DNA of 64,000 nucleotides, from positions 434,001 through 498,000 of the forward strand of contig JBBMNZ010000064.1 in the NCBI GenBank assembly GCA_037954325.1, written 5' to 3'. The stretch comes from Fistularia commersonii (Eukaryota; Chordata; Actinopteri; Syngnathiformes; Fistulariidae). Made by a program: the position numbers and the translations under genes. The notes beneath the pieces were generated by a model that was not told the origin of the DNA, ran no database searches, and was given only the letters and a program-made list of their open reading frames with translations. This document shows, piece after piece, positions 1 through 9,653 of the stretch. The number at the start of each line of letters is the position of its first letter. The stretch's first letter is position 1.

Positions 1-160
1 TTTTTGATTAGGAGTGGAAATAACTTTTGAATTTCATCACGCTGGTTTCTGCTGTTGAAATATGTTGTTTAGGACATGATTCTGCACAATATATGTCAAA
101 TTCAGTGTAATCCCTTCATAGGTTCAAAAGATATCGCCAGTCGTTCAAAAAGTACTTATC

Positions 161-337
161 TCACCGAGTTGATGCGTTTTTGGATTCGGAGTGGAAATAA
201 TCAATGAATTTCATCAAGCTGGTTTCTGCTGTTGAAATATGTTTTTTAGGATATGATTCTGCACAATATATGTCAAATTTAGTGTAATCACATTACAGGT
301 TCAAAAGACATAGCCATTCGTTCAAAAACTGCTTATC
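161..337 (+). repeat. 177-bp monomer subtype (extra G after T-run)
   Basis: This monomer reads GTTGATGCGTTTTTGGATTC where others read GTTGAAGCGTTTTTGATTAG, giving one extra base (next landmark at 338). It is a useful tracer of higher-order copies. The same subtype starts at 161, 3153, 6497, 13523, 14931, 22134, 26182, 29702, 32520, 33752, 39030, 43077 and 51672. The spacings between neighbours are 2992, 3344, 7026, 1408, 7203, 4048, 3520, 2818, 1232, 5278, 4047 and 8595 bp. Most are whole-monomer multiples to within a few bases, so copies of this monomer were moved as part of larger blocks. Confidence 0.9.
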
Positions 338-568
338 TTATCGGGTTGAAGCGTTTTTGATTGAGAGTGGAAATAACTAATGGATTTAATCAAGCTGGTT
401 TCTGCTGTTGAAATATGTTGTTTAGGACATGATTCTGCAGAACACATGTCAAATTCAGTGTAATCCAGCAACAAGATCAAAAGATATAGCCATTCGTGCA
501 AAAAGTGCTTATCTCACCGAGTTGAAGCAATTTTGATTAGGAGTGGCAATAACTAATGAATTTCATCA

Positions 569-582
569 AGTAGATTTCTACT
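569..582. repeat. Perfect 6-bp inverted repeat inside monomer (AGTAGA-TT-TCTACT)
   Basis: AGTAGA and TCTACT are reverse complements separated by TT. Eighteen monomers carry this exact 14-mer, starting at 569, 3561, 4265, 7609, 10763, 22542, 26590, 30111, 32928, 34336, 35040, 35744, 39438, 43485, 48206, 52431, 59268 and 63490. Most other monomers have AGCTGGTTTCTGCT in the same place, an imperfect dyad with one T.T mismatch and one G.T pair. All four differences keep or improve self-complementarity. Whether it forms a cruciform or binds a protein cannot be told from sequence. Confidence 0.9.
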
Positions 583-650
583 GTTAAAATATGTTGTTTA
601 GGACAGGATTCTGCACAATATATGTCAAATTCAGTGTAATCCCTTCACAA

Positions 651-679
651 GTTCAAAAGATATAGCCATTCGTTCAAAA
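651..679 (+). repeat. Internal direct repeat within monomer (GTTCAAAA x2)
   Basis: GTTCAAAA occurs at 651-658 and 672-679, 21 bp apart, and this pair is kept in most monomers. It may be a trace of a shorter ancestral repeat, but one 8-bp pair is weak evidence. Many variants change the second box to GTTCCAAAA or GTGCAAAA. Confidence 0.7.
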
Positions 680-744
680 AGTGCTTATCTCACCGAGTTG
701 AAGCATTTTTGATTCGGAGTGGAAATAACTAATGAATTTCATCA

Positions 745-758
745 AGCTGGTTTCTGCT
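745..758. repeat. Imperfect form of the 14-bp dyad (majority monomer)
   Basis: AGCTGGTTTCTGCT pairs A-T, G-C, C-G, T.T mismatch, G-C and G.T around a TT centre. It is present in most of the monomers. A minority subtype has TTCCTGCT (for example near 9885 and 17267), which turns the G.T pair into G-C. Another (TTCCCGCT, for example near 11,822) changes the mismatched base as well, without making a pair. Confidence 0.85.
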
Positions 759-2992
759 GTTGAAATATGTTGTTTAGGACAAGATTCTGCACAATATATG
801 TCAACTTCAGTGAAATCCCATCACAGGTTCAAAAAATATAGCCATTCGTTCAAAAATTGCTTATCTCACCAAGTTGAAGAGTTTTTGATTAGTATTGGAA
901 ATAACTTTTGAATTTCATGAAGCTGGTTTCTGCTCTTGAAATTTGTTGTTTAGGATATGATTCTGGACAATATATTTCAAATTCAGTGTAATCCCTTCAC
1001 AAGTTCAAAAGATATCACCATTCGTTCAAAAAGTACTTATCTCACCGAGTTGAAGCGTTTTTGATTAGGAGTGGAAATAACTTTTGAATTTCATCAAGCT
1101 GGTTTCTGCTGTTGAAATATGTTCTTTAGGACATGATTCTGCACAATATATGTCAAATTCAGTGAAATCCCATCACAGGTTCAAAAGATATAGCCATTCT
1201 TTCAAAAATTGCTTATCTCACCAAGTTGAAGAGTTTTTGATTAGGAGTGGAAATAACTTTTGAATTTCATCACGCTGGTTTCCGCTGTTGAAATATGTTG
1301 TTTAGGACATGATTCTGCAGAACACATGTCAAATTCAGTGTAATCCAGCGACAAGATCAAAAGATATAGCCATTCGTGCAAAAAGTGCTTATCTCACCGA
1401 GTTGAAGCAATTTTGATTAGGAGTGGAAATAACTAATGAATTTCATCATATAGATTTCTACTGTTGAAATATGTTGTTTAGGACATGATTCTGCACAATA
1501 TATGTCAAATTCAGTGTAATCCCTTCACAAGTTCAAAAGATATAGCCATTCGTTCAAAAAGTGCTTATCTCACCGAGTTGAAGCATTTTTGATTAGGAGT
1601 GGAAATAACTAATGAATTTCATCAAGCTGGTTTCTGCTGTTGAAATATGTTTTTTAGGATATGATTCTGCACAATATATGTCAAAGTCAGTGTGATCCCA
1701 TTACAGGTTCAAAGTATATATCCATTCGTTCAAAAGGGCCTTATCTCACCGAGTTGAAGCGTTTTTGATTAGGAGTGGAAATAACTAATGAATTTCATTA
1801 AGCTGGTTTCTGCTGTTGAAATATGTTGTTTAGGATATGATTCTGCACAATATATGTCAAAGTCAGTGTGATCCCATTACAGGTTCAAAGGATATAGCCA
1901 TTCGTTCAAAAAGGACTTATCTCACCGAGTTGAGGCGTTTGTGATTAGGAGTGGAAATAACTAATGAATTTCATCAAGCTGGTTTCTGCTGTTGAAATAT
2001 GTTGTTTAGGACATGATTCTGCACAATATATGTCGAATTCAGTGTAATCCCTTCATAGGTTCAAAAGAAATCGCAAGTCATTCCAAAAGAACTTATGTCA
2101 CCGAGTTGAGGCGTTTTTGATTCTGAGTGGAAATAACCAATGAATTTCATCAAGCTGGTTTCTGCTGTTGAAATATGTTGTTTAGGATATGATTTTGAAC
2201 AATATATGTCAAATTTAGTGTAATCACATCACAGGTTCAAAAGATATAGCCATTCGTTCAAAAAGTGCTTATCTCACCGAGTTGAAGCGTTTTTGATTAG
2301 GAGTGGAAATAACTTTTGAATTTCATCAAGCTGGTTTCTGCTGTTGAAATATGTTGTTTAGAACATGATTCTGCACAATATATGTCCAATTCAGTGTAAT
2401 CCCTTCATAGGTTCAAAAGAAATCGCCAATCATTCCAAAAGAACTTATGTCACCGAGTTGAGGCGTTTTTAATTCTGAGTGGAAATAACCAATGAATTTC
2501 ATCAAGCTGGTTTCTGCTGTTGAAATATGTTGTTTAGGATATGATTTTGAACAATATATGTCAAATTCAGTGAAATCCCATCACAGTTTCAAAAGATATA
2601 GCCATTCGTTCAAAAATTGCTTATCTCACCAAGTTGAAGAGTTTTTGATTAGGAGCGGAAATAACTATTGAATTTCATCAAGCTGGTTTCTGCTGTTGAA
2701 ATATGTTGTTTAGGACATGATTCTGCACAATACACGTCAAATTCTTGTGAGCCCATTACAGGTTGAAAGGATATAGCCATCCGTTCAAAACGTGCTTATG
2801 AGACCGAGTTGAAGCGTTTTTGATTAGGAGTGGAAATAACTAATGGATATTATCAAGCTGGTTTCTGCTGTTGAAATATGTTGTTTATGACATAATTCTG
2901 CACAATATATGTCAAATTAAGTGTAATCCCTTCACAAGTTCAAAAGATATAGCCATTCGTTCAAAAAGTACTTATCTCACCGAGTTGAAGCG

Positions 2993-5900
2993 TTTTTGAT
3001 TAGGAGTGGAAATAACTTTTGAATTTCATCACGCTGGTTTCTGCTGTTGAAATATGTTGTTTAGGACATGATTCTGCACAATATATGTCAAATTCAGTGT
3101 AATCCCTTCATAGGTTCAAAAGATATCGCCAGTCGTTCAAAAAGTACTTATCTCACCGAGTTGATGCGTTTTTGGATTCGGAGTGGAAATAATCAATGAA
3201 TTTCATCAAGCTGGTTTCTGCTGTTGAAATATGTTTTTTAGGATATGATTCTGCACAATATATGTCAAATTTAGTGTAATCACATTACAGGTTCAAAAGA
3301 CATAGCCATTCGTTCAAAAACTGCTTATCTTATCGGGTTGAAGCGTTTTTGATTGAGAGTGGAAATAACTAATGGATTTAATCAAGCTGGTTTCTGCTGT
3401 TGAAATATGTTGTTTAGGACATGATTCTGCAGAACACATGTCAAATTCAGTGTAATCCAGCGACAAGATCAAAAGATATAGCCATTCGTGCAAAAAGTGC
3501 TTATCTCACCGAGTTGAAGCAATTTTGATTAGGAGTGGCAATAACTAATGAATTTCATCAAGTAGATTTCTACTGTTAAAATATGTTGTTTAGGACAGGA
3601 TTCTGCACAATATATGTCAAATTCAGTGTAATCCCTTCACAAGTTCAAAAGATATAGCCATTCGTTCAAAAAGTGCTTATCTCACCGAGTTGAAGCATTT
3701 TTGATTAGGAGTGGAAATAACTAATGAATTTCATCAAGCTGGTTTCTGCTGCTGAAATATGTTGTTTAGGATATGATTCTGCACAATATATGTCAAAGTC
3801 AGTTTGATCCCATTACAGGTTCAAAGGATATAGCCATTCGTTCAAAAAGGACTTATCTCACCGAGTTGAAGCGTTTTTGATTAGGAGTGGAAATAACTAA
3901 TGAATTTCATCAAGCTGGTTTCTGCTGCTGAAATATGTTGTTTAGGACATGATTCTGCACAATATATGTCAAATTCAGTGTAATCCCTTCACAAGTTCAA
4001 AAGACATAGCCATTCGTTCAAAAACTGCTTATCTTATCGGGTTGAAGCGTTTTTGATTGAGAGTGGAAATAACTAATGGATTTAATCAAGCTGGTTTCTG
4101 CTGTTGAAATATGTTGTTTAGGACATGTTTTTTCAGAACACATGTCAAATTCAGTGTAATCCAGCGACAAGATCAAAAGATATAGCCATTCGTGCAAAAA
4201 GTGCTTAACTCACCGAGTTGAATCAATTTTGATTAGGAGTGGCAATAACTAATGAATTTCATCAAGTAGATTTCTACTGTTGAAATATGTTGTTTAGGAC
4301 AGGATGCTGCACAATATATGTCAAATTCAGTGTAATCCCTTCACAAGTTCAAAAGATATAGCCATTCGTTCAAAAAGTGCTTATCTCACCGAGTTGAAGC
4401 GTTTTTGATCAGGAGTGGAAATAACTAATGAATTTCATCAAGCTGGTTTCTGCTGTTGAAATATGTTGTTTAGGACATGATTCTGCACAATATATGTCAA
4501 ATTCAGTGTAATCCCTTCACAAGTTCAAAAGATATAGCCATTCGTTCAAAAAGTGCTTATCTCACCGAGTTGAAGCGTTTTTGATTAGGAGTGGAAATAA
4601 CTTTTGAATTTCATCAAGCTGGTTTCTACTGTTGAAATATGTTGTTTAGAACATGATTCTGCACAATTTATGTCCAATTCAGTGTAATCCCTTCATAGGT
4701 TAAAAAGAAATCGCCAGTCGTTCCAAAAGAACTTATCTCACGGAGTTGAGGCGTTTTTGATTCGGAGTGGAAATAACCAATGAATTTCATCAAGCTGGTT
4801 TCTGCTGTTGAAATATGTTGTTTAGGACAAGATTCTGCACAAAATATGTCAAATTCAGTATAATCCAGTGACAAGTTCAAAAGATATAGCCATTCGATCA
4901 AAAAGTGCTTATCTCACCGAGTTGAAGCATTTTTGATTCGGAGTGGAAATAACTAATGAATTTCATCAAGCTGGTTTCTGCTCTTGAAATTTGTTGTTCA
5001 GGACAGGATTCTGGACAATATATTTCAAATTCAGTGTAATCCCATCACAGGTTCAAAAAATATAGCCATTCGTTCAAAAATTGCTTATCTCACCAAGTTG
5101 AAGAGTTTTTGATTAGTATTGGAAATAACTTTTGAATTTCATCACGCTGGTTTCTGCTCTTGAAATTTGTTGTTTAGGACATGATTCTGGACAATATATT
5201 TCAAATTCAGTGTAATCCCTTCACAAGTTCAAAAGATATCGCCATTCGTTCAAAAAGTGCTTATCTCACCGAGTTGAAGCGTTTTTGATTAGGAGTGGAA
5301 ATAACTTTTGAATTTCATCAAGCTGGTTTCTGCTGTTGAAATATGTTGTTTAGAACATGTTTTTGCACAATATATGTCAAATTCAGTGTAATCCCTTCAT
5401 AGGTTCAAAAGATATCGCCAGTCGTTCCAAAAGAACTTATCTCACCGAGTTGAAGCGTTTTTGATTAGGAGTGGAAATAACTAATGAATTTCTACAAGCT
5501 GGTTTCTGCTGTTGAAATATGTTGTTTAGGACATGATTCTGCACACTATATGTAAAATTCAGTGTAATCCCTTCACAAGTTCAAAAGATATAGCCATTTG
5601 TTCAAAAATTACTTATCTCACCGAGTTGAAGCGTTTTTGATTAGGAGTGGAAATAACTTTTGAATTTCATCAAGTTGGTTTCTGCTGTTGAAATATGTTG
5701 TTTAGAACATGTTTCTGCACAATATATGTCAAATTCAGTGTAATCCCTTCATAGGTTCAAAAGATATCGCCAGTCGTTCCAAAATAACTTATTTCACCGA
5801 GTTGAGGCGTTTTTGATTCGGAGTGGAAATAACCAATGAATTTCATCAAGCTGGTTTCTGCTGTTGAAATATGTTGTTTAGGATATGATTTTGAACAATA

Positions 5901-6336
5901 TATGTCAAATTCAGTGAAATCCCATCACAGTTTCAAAAGATATAGCCATTCGTTCAAAAATTGCTTATCTCACCAAGTTGAAGAGTTTTTGATTAGGAGC
6001 GGAAATAACTATTGAATTTCATCAAGCTGGTTTCTGCTGTTGAAATATGTTGTTTAGGACATGATTCTGCACAATATACGTCAAATTCTTGTGAGCCCAT
6101 TACAGGTTGAAAGGATATAGCCATCCGTTCAAAACGTGCTTATGAGACCGAGTTGAAGCGTTTTTGATTAGGAGTGGAAATAACTAATGGATATTATCAA
6201 GCTGGTTTCTGCTGTTGAAATATGTTGTTTATGACATAATTCTGCACAATATATGTCAAATTAAGTGTAATCCCTTCACAAGTTCAAAAGATATAGCCAT
6301 TCGTTCAAAAAGTACTTATCTCACCGAGTTGAAGCG
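2993..6336 (+). repeat. Higher-order copy 2, 19 monomers (3,344 bp)
   Basis: The 177-bp tracer monomer at 3153 recurs at 6497, exactly 3,344 bp (19 x 176) away. Other landmarks show the same offset: the monomer pair around 4668-4901 recurs at 8012-8245, and the GAACAATATATG subtype at 2541 recurs at 5885. Neighbouring copies differ by only scattered single bases, while monomers inside a copy differ from one another at many positions. That contrast is the signature of a higher-order repeat. Confidence 0.88.
3330..4033 (+). repeat. Four-monomer unit, 704 bp
   Basis: This unit runs from one CTTATCTTATCGGG landmark to the next, exactly 4 x 176 bp. Subtype order is: GCAGAACACATG monomer; AGTAGATTTCTACT monomer; GATCCCATTACAGG monomer with GCTGCTG; then a CTTCACAAG monomer ending in GACATAGCC. 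The same ordered unit occurs at 6674-7377, 18440-19143 and three times in tandem at 34105-36216. It is the smallest clear higher-order building block in the window. Confidence 0.87.
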
Positions 6337-8884
6337 TTTTTGATTAGGAGTGGAAATAACTTTTGAATATCATCACGCTGGTTTCTGCTGTTGAAATATG
6401 TTGTTTAGGACATGATTCTGCACAATATATGTCAAATTCAGTGTAATCCCTTCATAGGTTCAAAAGATATCGCCAGTCGTTCAAAAAGTACTTATCTCAC
6501 CGAGTTGATGCTTTTTTGGATTCGGAGTGGAAATAATCAATGAATTTCATCAAGCTGGTTTCTGCTGTTGAAATATGTTTTTTAGGATATGATTCTGCAC
6601 AATATATGTCAAATTTAGTGTAATCACATTACAGGTTCAAAAGACATAGCCATTCGTTCAAAAACTGCTTATCTTATCGGGTTGAAGCGTTTTTGATTGA
6701 GAGTGGAAATAACTAATGGATTTTATCAAGCTGGTTTCTGCTGTTGAAATATGTTGTTTAGGACATGATTCTGCAGAACACATGTCAAATTCAGTGTAAT
6801 CCAGCGACAAGATCAAAAGATATAGCCATTCGTGCAAAAAGTGCTTATCTCACCGAGTTGAAGCAATTTTGATTAGGAGTGGCAATAACTAATGAATTTA
6901 ATCAAATACATTTCTACTGTTGAAATATGTTGTTTAGGACAGGATTCTGCACAATATATGTCAAATTCAGTGTAATCCCTTCACAAGTTCAAAAGATATA
7001 GCCATTCGTTCAAAAAGTGCTTATCTCACCGAGTTGAAGCATTTTTGATTAGGAGTGGAAATAACTAATGAATTTCATCAAGCTGGTTTCTGCTGCTGAA
7101 ATATGTTGTTTAGGATATGATTCTGCACAATATATGTCAAAGTCAGTTTGATCCCATTACAGGTTCAAAGGATATAGCCATTCGTTCAAAAAGGACTTAT
7201 CTCACCGAGTTGAAGCGTTTTTGATTAGGAGTGGAAATAACTAATGAATTTCATCAAGCTGGTTTCTGCTGCTGAAATATGTTGTTTAGGATATGATTCT
7301 GCACAATATATGTCAAATTCAGTGTAATCCCTTCACAAGTTCAAAAGACATAGCCATTCGTTCAAAAACTGCTTATCTTATCGGGTTGAAGCGTTTTTGA
7401 TTGAGAGTGGAAATAACTAATGGATTTAATCAAGCTGGTTTCTGCTGTTGAAATATGTTGTTTAGGACATGATTCTGCAGAACACATGTCAAATTCAGTG
7501 TAATCCAGCGACAAGATCAAAAGATATAGCCATTCGTGCAAAAAGTGCTTAACTCACCGAGTTGAAGCAATTTTGATTAGGAGTGGCAATAACTAATGAA
7601 TTTCATCAAGTAGATTTCTACTGTTGAAATATGTTGTTTAGGACAGGATTCTGCACAATATATGTCAAATTCAGTGTAATCCCTTCACAAGTTCAAAAGA
7701 TATAGCCATTCGTTCAAAAAGTGCTTATCTCACCGAGTTGAAGCGTTTTTGATCATGAGTGGAAATAACTAATGAATTTCATCAAGCTGGTTTCTGCTGT
7801 TGAAATATGTTGTTTAGGACATGATTCTGCACAATATATGTCAAATTCAGTGTAATCCCTTCACAAGTTCAAAAGATATAGCCATTCGTTCAAAAAGTGC
7901 TTATCTCACCGAGTTGAAGCGTTTTTGATTAGGAGTGGAAATAACTTTTGAATTTCATCAAGCTGGTTTCTACTGTTGAAATATGTTGTTTAGAACATGA
8001 TTCTGCACAATTTATGTCCAATTCAGTGTAATCCCTTCATAGGTTAAAAAGAAATCGCCAGTCGTTCCAAAAGAACTTATCTTACCGAGTTGATGCGTTT
8101 TTGATTCGGAGTGGAAATAACCAATGAATTTCATCAAGCTGGTTTCTGCTGTTGAAATATGTTGTTTAGGACAAGATTCTGCACAAAATATGTCAAATTC
8201 AGTATAATCCAGTAACAAGTTCAAAAGATATAGCCATTCGATCAAAAAGTGCTTATCTCACCGAGTTGAAGCATTTTTGATTCGGAGTGGAAATAACTAA
8301 TGAATTTCATCAAGCTGGTTTCTGCTCTTGAAATTTGTTGTTTAGGACATGATTCTGGACAATATATTTCAAATTCAGTGTAATACCATCACAGGTTCAA
8401 AAAATATATAGCCATTCGTTCAAAAATTGCTTATCTCACCAAGTTGAAGAGTTTTTGATTAGTATTGGAAATAACTTTTGAATTTCATCACGCTGGTTTC
8501 TGCTCTTGAAATTTGTTGTTTAGGACATGATTCTGGACAATATATTTCAAATTCAGTGTAATCCCTTCACAAGTTCAAAAGATATCGCCATTCGTTCAAA
8601 AAGTGCTTATCTCACCGAGTTGAAGCGTTTTTGATTAGGAGTGGAAATAACTTTTGAATTTCATCAAGCTGGTTTCTGCTGTTGAAATATGTTGTTTAGA
8701 ACATGTTTTTGCACAATATATGTCAAATTCAGTGTAATCCCTTCATAGGTTCAAAAGATATCGCCAGTCGTTCCAAAAGAACTTATTTCACCGAGTTGAG
8801 GCGTTTTTGATTCGGAGTGGAAATAACCAATGAATTTCATCAAGCTGGTTTCTGCTGTTGAAATATGTTGTTTAGGATATGATT
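6337..8884 (+). repeat. Higher-order copy 3, shortened
   Basis: This follows copy 2 at an offset of 3,344 bp until about 8785. It then jumps to the later part of copy 2 (the ACTTATTTCACC monomer at about 5790 matches here at about 8784, offset near 2,994). About two monomers (352 bp) have therefore been lost. A 2-bp insertion (AAAATATATAGCC at about 8401) accounts for the small residual. The match ends near 8884, where GATTCTGCAC replaces GATTTTGAAC. Confidence 0.78.
6674..7377 (+). repeat. Four-monomer unit, 704 bp (copy)
   Basis: Same subtype order as 3330-4033, displaced by 3,344 bp as part of the 19-monomer copy. The dyad of its second monomer is damaged here (near 6905 it reads AAATACATTTCTACTG), a private change of this copy. 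Confidence 0.85.
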
Positions 8885-9489
8885 CTGCACAATATATGTC
8901 AAATTTAGTGTAATCACATCACAGGTTCAAAAGATATAGCCATTCGTTCAAAAACTGCTTATCTTATCGGGTTGAAGGGTTTTTGATTATGAGTGGAATT
9001 AACTGATGGATTTCGTCAAGCTGGTTTCTGCTGTTGAAATATGTTGTTTAGGACATGATTCTGCAAAACACATGTCAAATTCAGTGTAATCCAGCGATAA
9101 GATCAAAAGATATAGCCATTCGTGCAAAAAGTGCTTATCTCACCGAGTTGAAGCGTTTTTGATTCGGAGTGGAAATAACTAATGAATTTCATCAAGCTGG
9201 TTTCTGCTGTTGAAATATGTTGTTTAGGACAATATTCTGCACAATATATGTCAAATTCAGTGAAATCCATCACAGGTTAAAAAACTATAGCCATTTGTTC
9301 AAAAATTGCTTATCTCACCAAGTTGAAGAGTTTTTGATTAGTATTGGAAATAACTAATGAATTTCATCAAGCTGGTTTCTGCTGTTGAAATATGTTGTTT
9401 AGGACAATATTCTGCACAATATATGTCAAATTCAGTGAAATCCATCACAGGTTAAAAAACTAAAGCCATTTGTTCAAAAATTGCTTATC

Positions 9490-9653
9490 TCACTAAGTTG
9501 AAGAGTTTTTGATTAGTATTGGAAATAACCAATGAATTACGTCAAGCTGGTTTCTGCTGTTGAAATATGTTGTTAGGTCAAGATTCTGCACAATATATGT
9601 CATATCCATCAAAAGTCCAAAAGATATAGCCATTCGTTCAAAAAGTGCTTAAC
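9490..9653 (+). repeat. Short 164-bp monomer, copy 1
   Basis: The next landmark comes 164 bp later instead of 176. One T is missing in TTGTTAGGTCAAG, and 11 bp are missing after ATATATGTC: the monomer reads CATATCCATCAAAAGTCC where others have the AAATTCAGTGTAATCCC region. Five further copies have the same 12-bp deficit (16869, 45540, 46582, 55193 and 57291), so the deletion arose once and spread. Confidence 0.93.

Larger units (their letters stand above)
514..689 (+). repeat. Representative 176-bp monomer
   Basis: This is one clean unit from TCACCGAG to the base before the next TCACCGAG, although its dyad is of the special perfect type (see 569-582). The commonest monomer form has 61 G+C of 176 (about 35%). 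Fixed landmarks in order are: TCACCGAGTTGAAGC; a T-run followed by GATTAGGAGTGGAAATAAC; AATGAATTTCATCAAGCTGG; TTTCTGCTGTTGAAATATG; TTGTTTAGGACATGATTCTG; CACAATATATGTCAAATTCA; GTGTAATCCC; then two GTTCAAAA boxes flanking GATATAGCCATTC. The first half is the most conserved between subtypes. The stretch after GTGTAATCC is the most variable and defines many subtypes. AATTTCA and TGAAAT near the middle form a short inverted repeat across the AGCTGG dyad. Confidence 0.95.
1..2992 (+). repeat. Higher-order copy 1 (17-monomer spacing)
   Basis: Bases 1 to about 716 match 2993 to about 3708 at an offset of exactly 2,992 bp (17 x 176), with one difference seen by eye (position 480 CCAGCAACAAG versus CCAGCGACAAG). 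After that the two diverge in subtype order. The end of this block (about 2541-2992, with the diagnostic GAACAATATATG and AGGAGCGGAAATAAC) matches 5885-6336 at an offset of 3,344 bp. So this copy has the same ends as the next one but is two monomers shorter inside, with several different internal subtypes. Confidence 0.8.

Noticed and set aside
301..350. CENP-B box-like motif (TTCG near CGGG in the CTTATCTTATCGGG monomers)
   Set aside because: The required spacing TTCG-N4-A-N2-CGGG is not met: CGGG falls about 20 bp too far along. I found no match by eye in other subtypes, so binding of a CENP-B-like protein is not supported.
320..350. Local similarity of TTCAAAAACTGCTTATC to human alpha satellite
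   Set aside because: The match covers fewer than 20 bases, is AT-rich, and does not extend. Monomer length (176 versus 171) and the rest of the sequence differ. It is most likely chance.
569..590. Resemblance of TTTCTACTGTTG to the Cas12a CRISPR repeat
   Set aside because: Twelve bases match a known Cas12a repeat by chance, but the matching 3' stem arm is absent: the sequence continues GAAATATG or AAAATATG. Copies are separated by satellite rather than unique spacers, there are no cas genes, and the context is eukaryotic.
4668..8245. Minus-strand open frames of 77 codons (4668-4901 and 8012-8245; also 53538-53771)
   Set aside because: They are satellite read backwards across two monomers. 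The copies are displaced by the 3,344-bp higher-order period. The shared peptide is simply the reverse complement of the TTTCATCAAGCTGGTTTCTG region present in every monomer. No coding context was seen, and frames break because 176 is not divisible by 3.
8397..8412. Dinucleotide expansion (AAAATATATAGCC) as a possible microsatellite
   Set aside because: It is only a 2-bp insertion of AT in one monomer, too short to be called a microsatellite. It simply explains the small offset shift in higher-order copy 3.
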